From JBBDMC01 sp964441935 (lineage in GTDB: Bacteria > Pseudomonadota > Alphaproteobacteria > Rhizobiales > Kaistiaceae): a stretch of DNA of 5,389 nucleotides. Shown piece by piece: positions 1-5,389 of the stretch; positions within the stretch are counted from its first letter, which is position 1, and every line of letters starts with the position of its first letter. The stretch covers positions 1-5,389 of the forward strand of contig CAYTXI010000139.1 in the NCBI GenBank assembly GCA_964441935.1, written 5' to 3'. The notes beneath the pieces are model-generated. The model saw only the letters and a program-made list of their open reading frames with translations. It made no database searches and was not told the DNA's origin. Both the position numbers and the translations under genes were made by a program.

Positions 1-2422
1 CCACACCTTCTTCGAGATGCTCGGCAATTTCTCGTTCGGCGACTACTTCAAGGAACGCGCGATCGAATTGTCGTGGACATTGATCACCAAGGAATTCGGC
101 GTTGATGAGGACCGGCTGATCGCCACCGTTTATGCCGAGGACGATCAGGCGTGGGACCTGTGGAAGAAGATCTCCGGCCTGCCGGAGAGCCGCATCATCC
201 GCATCGGTACGTCAGACAATTTCTGGCAGATGGGCGATACGGGGCCGTGCGGCCCGTCCTCGGAGATCTTCTACGACCACGGTCCGGGCATCGCGGGCGG
301 CCTGCCCGGCAGCGCCGAGGCCGAAGGCGACCGGTTCGTCGAGATCTGGAACCTTGTTTTCATGCAGTACGAGCAGCTCGCCGCCGGCGAGCGCATCGAC
401 CTGCCGAAGCCGTCGATCGATACCGGCATGGGGCTGGAGCGCATCGCGGCGGTCCTGCAGGGCGTTCATGACAACTACGATACCGACCTGTTCAAGATGC
501 TGATCGAGGCCTCGGTCGAGGCGCTCGGCGTGCCCGTTGAGGGCGGAAACCGCGCCAGCCACAGGGTCATCGTCGATCACCTGCGCGCGGTGAGTTTCCT
601 CATCGCCGACGGCGTCTTGCCGTCGAACGAGGGGCGCGGCTACGTGCTTCGGCGCATCATGCGCCGGGCCATGCGCCATGCCCATCTGCTCGGCGCGCGC
701 GAGCCGGTGATCTATCGCTTGGTGCGGGCACTGACCGTTGAGATGGGGCAGGCATATCCGGAGCTGGTGCGCGCCGAGTCGCTGATCACCGAGACGCTTA
801 GGCAGGAGGAGACGCGGTTCCAGCGGACGCTGGCACGCGGACTGACGATCCTCGACGAGGCTACCGAAACGCTTTCCTCCGGCGATACGCTGGCCGGCGA
901 CGTCGCCTTTCGCCTCTACGACACCTACGGCTTTCCACTCGATCTTACCCAGGACGCGCTGAAGGGGCGCGGCATCGGCGTCGACACCGCCGGCTTCGAC
1001 CGCGCGATGGAGAAGCAGCGCGAAGAGGCGCGGGCGGCGTGGGCGGGCTCGGGCGAAGCGCAGACCGAGCCGATCTGGTTCCGCCTGCGTGAGACGCTCG
1101 GGGCAACCGAGTTCCTCGGCTACGCGACGGAGGCGGTCGAGGGCGAGATCCTGGCGCTCGTCAAGGACGGCGAGGGCGTCAAGTCCGCCTCCGCCGGCGA
1201 GGCGGTCGCCATCGTCGTCAACCAGACGTCCTTCTACGCCGAGTCAGGTGGCCAGGTCGCTGATACCGGAATCATCAGCGGCGAAAACGGAGGGGCGATC
1301 GTCGAGGACGTGCAGAAGCGCGCCGACGGCCTGATCGTGCATAACGCCAAGGTCGAATCCGGTTCACTGTCGGTCGGCGATTCGGTGCGCCTGGCGATCG
1401 ACGGTGAGCGGCGGACGGCGATCCGCGCAAACCACTCCGCCACCCACCTCCTGCACGCGGCGCTGCGCAGCGTTCTCGGCTCGCACGTGGCGCAAAAGGG
1501 CTCGTTGGTCGCGCCAGAACGGCTGCGCTTCGACTTCTCGCACCCGAAGCCCGTGGACGGGCTCGACGTGGAGTCGATCGAGGACATGGCCAACGCGGTC
1601 GTCCTCCAGGACAGTCCGGTCGAGACGCGCCTCATGGAGCGCGACGAGGCGATCAAGGCGGGAGCCATGGCGCTATTCGGCGAGAAGTACGGTGACGAGG
1701 TGCGCGTCGTGTCGATGGGCGCGGTCCCCGACGGGGTCGGCGGCGCGCCCTATTCGGTGGAGCTATGCGGCGGCACCCACGTCGGCCGCACCGGCGAGAT
1801 CGGTCTGATGACGGTCGTTGGCGAGAGTGCGGTCGCGGCCGGCGTACGCCGGATCGAGGCGCTGACCGGGACCGCGGCGCGCAAGCACCTGGCCGAGCAG
1901 GACAAGCGCCTCAAGGCCGTCGCCATGACGCTGAAGGTGCGGCCGGACGAAGCGGCCAAGCGGGTCGCGACATTGATGGAGGAGCGGCGCAGGCTGGAGC
2001 GCGAACTGGCCGAGGCCAGGAGGAAGGCCGTCATGGGGGCCGGCGCTGTCGCCGGCTCGGCGGGAGCGGCCATCGATGGCGGCGTTCGCACGGTCGGCGA
2101 CATCAAGCTCATGGCCCGTTCGGTCGACGGAATCGCGATGAAGGACATGAAGAGCCTGGCGGACGAGGGCAAGCGTCAGCTCGGGTCGGGCGTCGTCGCC
2201 ATCGTAAACGTCAGCGAAGACGGCAAGGCTGGCGTCGTTGTCGGCGTCACCGACGACCTCGTTCAGCGGTTCAATGCGGTCGATCTGGTCAGGCGTGGGG
2301 CCGAGGCGCTTGGCGGCAAGGGCGGTGGCGGTCGCCCGGACATGGCTCAAGCCGGGGGACCGGATGGGACGAAGGCGGACGCGGCCTTGGCGGCGATCGA
2401 GGCGGTGATAGCGGCCGGTTGA
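1..2422 (+). CDS. alaS: Alanyl-tRNA synthetase (5'-truncated by window edge)
   Basis: Class II aminoacyl-tRNA synthetase that charges tRNA-Ala in the cytosol and hydrolyses mischarged Ser/Gly-tRNA-Ala. The reading frame is open from base 2, where it reads HTFFEMLGNFSFGDYFK, a core AlaRS block found near residue 87 of the E. coli enzyme. About 86 residues including motif 1 are therefore off the left edge, and the ATG at 17 is an internal Met. The 806 visible codons plus those missing give ~890 residues, normal for the family. Seen in order: SDNFWQMGDTGPCGP (bases 212-256) and motif 3 GMGLER (425-442) in the aminoacylation core; editing-site zinc ligands HSATH (1433-1447) and CGGTH (1766-1780); an Arg/Glu-rich coiled coil (about 1961-2030); and the C-Ala/DHHA1 domain from about 2099 with the Gly-rich GGKGGGGRPDMAQAGG block near the end. 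Stop TGA is at 2420-2422. No frameshift or missing key residue is seen, so the gene looks functional. Family identity is certain. Confidence 0.98.
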   Translation, partial: HTFFEMLGNFSFGDYFKERAIELSWTLITKEFGVDEDRLIATVYAEDDQAWDLWKKISGLPESRIIRIGTSDNFWQMGDTGPCGPSSEIFYDHGPGIAGGLPGSAEAEGDRFVEIWNLVFMQYEQLAAGERIDLPKPSIDTGMGLERIAAVLQGVHDNYDTDLFKMLIEASVEALGVPVEGGNRASHRVIVDHLRAVSFLIADGVLPSNEGRGYVLRRIMRRAMRHAHLLGAREPVIYRLVRALTVEMGQAYPELVRAESLITETLRQEETRFQRTLARGLTILDEATETLSSGDTLAGDVAFRLYDTYGFPLDLTQDALKGRGIGVDTAGFDRAMEKQREEARAAWAGSGEAQTEPIWFRLRETLGATEFLGYATEAVEGEILALVKDGEGVKSASAGEAVAIVVNQTSFYAESGGQVADTGIISGENGGAIVEDVQKRADGLIVHNAKVESGSLSVGDSVRLAIDGERRTAIRANHSATHLLHAALRSVLGSHVAQKGSLVAPERLRFDFSHPKPVDGLDVESIEDMANAVVLQDSPVETRLMERDEAIKAGAMALFGEKYGDEVRVVSMGAVPDGVGGAPYSVELCGGTHVGRTGEIGLMTVVGESAVAAGVRRIEALTGTAARKHLAEQDKRLKAVAMTLKVRPDEAAKRVATLMEERRRLERELAEARRKAVMGAGAVAGSAGAAIDGGVRTVGDIKLMARSVDGIAMKDMKSLADEGKRQLGSGVVAIVNVSEDGKAGVVVGVTDDLVQRFNAVDLVRRGAEALGGKGGGGRPDMAQAGGPDGTKADAALAAIEAVIAAG

Positions 2423-2432
2423 GGCCGTCCCT

Positions 2433-2446
2433 CGGGCCCTGGCCCG
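2433..2446 (+). terminator. GC-rich hairpin just after alaS, possible weak terminator
   Basis: Eleven bases after the alaS stop, CGGGC (2433-2437) can pair with GCCCG (2442-2446) around a CCTG loop. An outer GAGG (2421-2424)/CCTC (2447-2450) pairing could extend the structure across an internal loop. The RNA that follows (CAATCCTGATC, from 2450) has no run of U, so it does not meet the usual intrinsic terminator pattern. It may only attenuate, protect the 3' end, or be chance in GC-rich DNA. Placement right after a stop codon is the main argument for a role. Confidence 0.25.
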
Positions 2447-2507
2447 CCTCAATCCTGATCCGTGCTAGGTGTCGGCAGTTCGACCAGTGGTTGATGCGCG
2501 GCGGCCG

Positions 2508-4253
2508 ATGTTCGACAGCAGCTGGCTCAAGGACCTGATGATCGTGCTGGCTACGGCGGGCGTGGTCGTGCCGTTGTTCGGCTGGCTGAGGCTGGGCATC
2601 GTCCCGGGTTTTTTGGTCGCTGGCGTTCTCCTCGGGCCGGGTGGTCTCGGTCATCTGGTGGGTGTGGCGCCATGGCTTGAGCCGCTGACGTTCTCGGCGC
2701 CCGATCGAGTCGAGCCGTTCGCCGAGCTCGGCGTCGTGTTCCTCCTGTTCCTGATCGGGCTGGAATTTTCCTTCGACCGGTTGTGGTCCATGCGGCGCAT
2801 GGTGTTCGGCGCCGGCTCCGCCCAGTTCGTTATCGCCAGCGTTCTGATCATCGCGATCGTCGTGTGGTTCGCGCAGAGCTTCGCGGCGGCGCTGGTGCTC
2901 GGGTTCGCCTTCGCCTTGTCGTCGACCGCCATCGGCTCGCAGGTGCTCATAGAGACGCACCGCTTCGCCAGCCGAGCCGGGCGCCTGTCGATCGCGGTCC
3001 TGCTCTTCCAGGACCTCATGGTTGTGCCGGTGGTGATCGTGGTGGAGCTGTTGTCAGGCGGCGAGTTCGCGTTGCCCGGAGCGATCGCCAGGGCGATCGG
3101 TCTCGCCATCGCCGGGGTCGCGATCATTGTGGTTGCCGGCCGCTTCGTCGTCGGGCCGTTGATGCGGCTTGCCGCCGGGACCAGAAGTCGCGAAACGGTT
3201 GTCGCCATCGCCATGTTCCTCGCGATCGGCACTGCGTTCCTCACAGCCGCCGTCGGTCTGTCGGCCGCGCTCGGCGCGTTCCTGGCAGGCATCCTGCTCG
3301 GCGAGAACGAATACCGCCACCAGCTCGAAGTCGACCTCGAACCGTTCAAGGGGCTGCTGCTGGGCCTGTTCTTCATGACCGTCGGCATGACCCTCGATCT
3401 GGCGACGCTCGCCGCCGCGTTGCCTGCTCTGGTGCTCATGGTGGCGGCGCTGATCGGGCTCAAGCTCGCCGCCATGGTTCTGGCCGGTAAGCTGTGGCGG
3501 TTGCCCCACAGCGTGACCGTCGAATCGGCGTTCGTGCTTGCCGGGGCCGGCGAGTTCGCCTTCGTGATCTTTACTCTCGCGCGCGGCCAAGCGCTGATCA
3601 GCACCGAGGTGCTGGAGATCGCCGTCACGGTTGCGGCCCTGTCGATGCTGACGTTGCCGGCACTCGCCGCCGTCGGTCGAAATCTCGGCCGGAGGCTGTC
3701 ACAAGACGAGGCCGCCCGTGACCACGGCATCGATCACTTGCCGGAGTTCCACGACCACGTGATCATTGGTGGATTCGGCCGCGTCGGAGAGATGGTCGCG
3801 CGGGTGTTGGATTCGGAGCAAATCCCTTACGTTGCGGTCGACCTCAATTCTGTGCGCGTGACCGAGAAACGCAGGGACGGGCGACCCGTGTTCTACGGGG
3901 ACGCTTCCCGCCGCGAGATCTTGGAGCGGGTCGGCGGTGGCGCGGCCCGGGCATTTGTGGTTACGCCCGACTCGCCTGCGGCCACCGAGCGCATGGTGAG
4001 GGCGATCCGACATGCCTGGCCGAACGCGGTCATCCACGCGCGGGCGCTCGACACGGATCATGCCCGCCGGCTGGCGGAGGCGGGTGCGGGCGAGGTGGTG
4101 CCGGAGGCCCTGGAAGGCAGCCTGCAGCTGGCCGGGCGCGTCCTCCTCGGGGTCGGGCTGCCCGACGATGTGGTGGATCTCCGCCTCAGCGTTCAGCGCG
4201 AGGCGGAGATTACGCGACTAGCCGGCGACGTGCGTTCGGGGGCGGAGCAGTAG
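2508..4253 (+). CDS. KefB/KefC-like monovalent cation:proton antiporter (CPA2) with RCK domain
   Basis: Inner-membrane antiporter expected to exchange K+ (or Na+) for H+. The 581 residues split into a hydrophobic domain of about 12 helices (residues ~8-390) and a cytosolic RCK/TrkA-N Rossmann domain (~417-530). Family marks: GLEFSFDRL after an early helix, SSTA (138-141), LLFQD with Q168/D169, the GLSAALGAFLAGILLGE helix, and the loop HQLEVDLEPFKG (271-282) followed by LLLGLFFMTVGM. The last two closely match the regulatory-loop region of E. coli KefC (HALESDIEP). The RCK domain has GFGRVG (422-427), acidic D445 ending strand 2 (suits NAD(H)), and YGDAS (463-467). There is no TrkA-C domain, and the protein is slightly shorter than KefC (620). 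Start: ATG 2508 puts the first helix directly after MFDSSWLKDL, as in relatives. An in-frame GTG at 2469 would add 13 hydrophilic residues. Neither start has a clear Shine-Dalgarno sequence. No KefF- or KefG-like gene is adjacent, so calling it glutathione-gated KefC is unproven. It lies 85 bp after alaS on the same strand and may be read from the alaS transcript. Confidence 0.93.
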   Translation: MFDSSWLKDLMIVLATAGVVVPLFGWLRLGIVPGFLVAGVLLGPGGLGHLVGVAPWLEPLTFSAPDRVEPFAELGVVFLLFLIGLEFSFDRLWSMRRMVFGAGSAQFVIASVLIIAIVVWFAQSFAAALVLGFAFALSSTAIGSQVLIETHRFASRAGRLSIAVLLFQDLMVVPVVIVVELLSGGEFALPGAIARAIGLAIAGVAIIVVAGRFVVGPLMRLAAGTRSRETVVAIAMFLAIGTAFLTAAVGLSAALGAFLAGILLGENEYRHQLEVDLEPFKGLLLGLFFMTVGMTLDLATLAAALPALVLMVAALIGLKLAAMVLAGKLWRLPHSVTVESAFVLAGAGEFAFVIFTLARGQALISTEVLEIAVTVAALSMLTLPALAAVGRNLGRRLSQDEAARDHGIDHLPEFHDHVIIGGFGRVGEMVARVLDSEQIPYVAVDLNSVRVTEKRRDGRPVFYGDASRREILERVGGGAARAFVVTPDSPAATERMVRAIRHAWPNAVIHARALDTDHARRLAEAGAGEVVPEALEGSLQLAGRVLLGVGLPDDVVDLRLSVQREAEITRLAGDVRSGAEQ

Positions 4254-4263
4254 GCTAGCCGGC
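4218..4263. repeat. Short direct repeat at the antiporter 3' end
   Basis: CTAGCCGGC occurs at 4218-4226 and again at 4255-4263, with starts 37 bp apart and the antiporter stop TAG (4251-4253) between them. The second copy overlaps the palindrome GGCTAGCC (4253-4260). CTAGCC (4218-4223) could also pair with GGCTAG (4253-4258) in a 6-bp stem with a 29-nt loop. The repeat is seen directly. A function, such as transcript-end structure between convergent genes, is speculative, and a 9-bp match may be chance. Confidence 0.3.
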
Positions 4264-4270
4264 ACTCGCG

Positions 4271-5389
4271 TCACGCCATCGCCGCCTCGAGATTCTCCGC
4301 GACCTTGTCGAGAAAGCCCGTCGTGGTCAGCCACTTCTGGTCGGGGCCGACGAGAAGGGCGAGGTCCTTGGTCATGAATCCCGACTCCACCGTGGCGACG
4401 CACACCTTCTCCAGCGTCTCGGCGAAGCGGGCCAACGCAGCGCTGTCGTCAAGCTTGGCTCGGTGGGCGAGGCCTCGCGTCCAGGCGAAGACCGAGGCAA
4501 TTGAGTTGGTCGAGGTCTCTCGGCCCTTTTGGTGCTCGCGGTAGTGGCGGGTAACGGTGCCGTGTGCGGCCTCCGATTCGATGGTCCTGCCGTCCGGGGT
4601 CGCCAGCACTGAGGTCATCAGGCCGAGCGAGCCGAACCCCTGCGCCACGGTGTCGGACTGGACATCGCCGTCGTAATTCTTGCAGGCCCAGACGTAGCCG
4701 CCCGACCATTTGAGCGAAGCGGCGACCATGTCGTCGATCAAGCGGTGCTCGTAGGTGATGCCGGCCTTGGCAAAGGCGTCGGCGAACTCGGCGTCGAAGA
4801 TCTCCTGGAACAGGTCCTTGAAGCGGCCGTCGTAGGCCTTGAGGATGGTGTTCTTGGTCGACAGATAGAGCGGCAGCCTGCGCGACAGCGCGTAGTTCAT
4901 CGAGGCGCGGGCGAAGTCGCGGATCGCATCGTCGAGGTTGTACATGGCCATGACGACGCCCGCTGACGGGGCGGCGAACACCTCGCGTTCGAGTGCCGTC
5001 CCGTCGTCGCCCACGAACCTCAGGGTCAGCACGCCTTTGCCGGGGAAGCGGAAATCCGTGGCGCGATATTGATCGCCGAACGCGTGGCGGCCGACGACGA
5101 TGGGCCGCGTCCATCCCGGCACCAGCCGCGGCACGTTGTGGCAGATGATCGGCTCGCGGAAAATGACGCCGCCGAGAATGTTGCGGATGGTGCCGTTGGG
5201 CGACGGCCACATCTTTTTCAGACCGAATTCGGCCACGCGGCCTTCGTCGGGGGTGATGGTGGCACACTTCACGGCGACGCCGTGCCTCTTGGTCGCCTTG
5301 GCGGCGTCGACCGTCACTTGATCTTCGGTTGCGTCGCGGTTCTCGATGCCGAGATCGAAGCAAACCAGCTCGATGTCGAGGTAAGGCCG
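4271..5389 (-). CDS. icd: NADP-dependent isocitrate dehydrogenase, homodimeric type (5'-truncated by window edge)
   Basis: TCA-cycle enzyme that oxidatively decarboxylates isocitrate to 2-oxoglutarate with NADP+, in the cytosol. The sequence is of the eukaryote-like class (~405 residues, as human IDH1/2), not the E. coli Icd class, so the AceK phosphoserine site of the E. coli enzyme is not expected. The frame stays open to the right edge (PYLDIELVCFDLGIENRDAT), so the GTG at 5317 is internal and about 30 N-terminal residues are missing. Seen on the minus strand: substrate loop SPNGTIRN (5180-5203); GRHAFGDQYRATDF (5051-5092), whose first Arg matches human IDH1 R132 and whose YR matches Y139/R140; STKNT with the Lys equivalent to K212 (4853-4855); metal-binding NYDGDVQSD, with Asp equivalents of D275 (4664-4666) and D279 (4652-4654); and HGTVTRH (4544-4564) for NADP binding, followed by STNSIASVFAWTRGL. 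The C-terminus ends NLEAAMA and TGA (4271-4273), as usual for the family. All catalytic residues in view are present. It is convergent with the antiporter gene, and its promoter lies outside the window. Confidence 0.97.
   Translation of the reverse strand, partial: RPYLDIELVCFDLGIENRDATEDQVTVDAAKATKRHGVAVKCATITPDEGRVAEFGLKKMWPSPNGTIRNILGGVIFREPIICHNVPRLVPGWTRPIVVGRHAFGDQYRATDFRFPGKGVLTLRFVGDDGTALEREVFAAPSAGVVMAMYNLDDAIRDFARASMNYALSRRLPLYLSTKNTILKAYDGRFKDLFQEIFDAEFADAFAKAGITYEHRLIDDMVAASLKWSGGYVWACKNYDGDVQSDTVAQGFGSLGLMTSVLATPDGRTIESEAAHGTVTRHYREHQKGRETSTNSIASVFAWTRGLAHRAKLDDSAALARFAETLEKVCVATVESGFMTKDLALLVGPDQKWLTTTGFLDKVAENLEAAMA

Noticed and set aside
1089..1808. Alternative-frame open frames inside the alaS editing-domain region, both strands
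   Set aside because: The alaS frame carries the zinc-site motifs without interruption. The others are Arg/Ser-rich shadows.
1763..2960. Overlapping minus-strand open frames (1763-2452 and 2289-2960) spanning the alaS-antiporter junction
   Set aside because: Low-complexity Arg/His/Gln/Asp-rich translations, antisense to two real genes, with no domain or visible ribosome binding site. The absence of stops is a result of high GC.
2651..3730. 359-codon open frame on the minus strand opposite the antiporter gene
   Set aside because: It lies wholly inside a clearly real antiporter gene. Its translation is Ser/Thr/Ala/Arg-rich with no recognisable domain, as expected for a shadow frame in GC-rich DNA.
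5317..5317. GTG at 5317 as the icd start
   Set aside because: Codons upstream to the window edge continue the family sequence (PYLDIELVCFDLGIENRDAT), so the true start is beyond 5389.
4449..5363. 304-codon open frame on the minus strand overlapping icd in another frame
   Set aside because: Its translation is dominated by Arg, His and Pro and resembles a frame-shifted reading of icd. The icd frame matches its family throughout.
1..5389. Search for a novel system: mobile elements, inverted terminal repeats, CRISPR-like repeats, tRNA or structured RNA, toxin-antitoxin or defence genes
   Set aside because: About 98% of the window is accounted for by three well-known families. The remaining 85-bp and 17-bp gaps are too small to hold such elements, and no periodic repeats or RNA-gene signatures were seen by eye.

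Overview
This is a GC-rich window with the codon use and protein sequences of an alphaproteobacterium. A member of Hyphomicrobiales/Rhizobiales or a near relative is plausible, but that is inferred from family resemblance only. It is almost entirely coding and holds three genes. Two are cut by the window edges, and all three belong to known families.

Left (1-2422, + strand): the 3' nine-tenths of alaS, alanyl-tRNA synthetase. The first ~86 residues, which carry class II motif 1, lie off the left edge. The remaining catalytic core, editing domain, coiled coil and C-Ala domain are intact.

Middle (about 2508-4253, + strand): a complete KefB/KefC-like cation:proton antiporter of the CPA2 family, made of a polytopic membrane domain followed by a cytosolic RCK (TrkA-N) nucleotide-binding domain. 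It follows alaS after a short gap (85 bp to the preferred ATG) that contains a small GC-rich hairpin and no recognisable promoter.

Right (4271-5389, - strand): icd, NADP-dependent isocitrate dehydrogenase of the homodimeric, eukaryote-like class. It lacks only about 30 N-terminal residues beyond the right edge. It converges on the antiporter gene with 17 bp between the two stop codons.

The three genes do not form an obvious pathway: they cover translation, ion homeostasis or electrophile stress, and the TCA cycle. I see no mobile element, CRISPR array, RNA gene, phage gene or undescribed system. The points worth a second look are the antiporter's position between two housekeeping genes, the absence of a KefF/KefG-type partner beside it, and the very tight tail-to-tail junction with icd. 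No gene-free stretch exceeds 300 bases.
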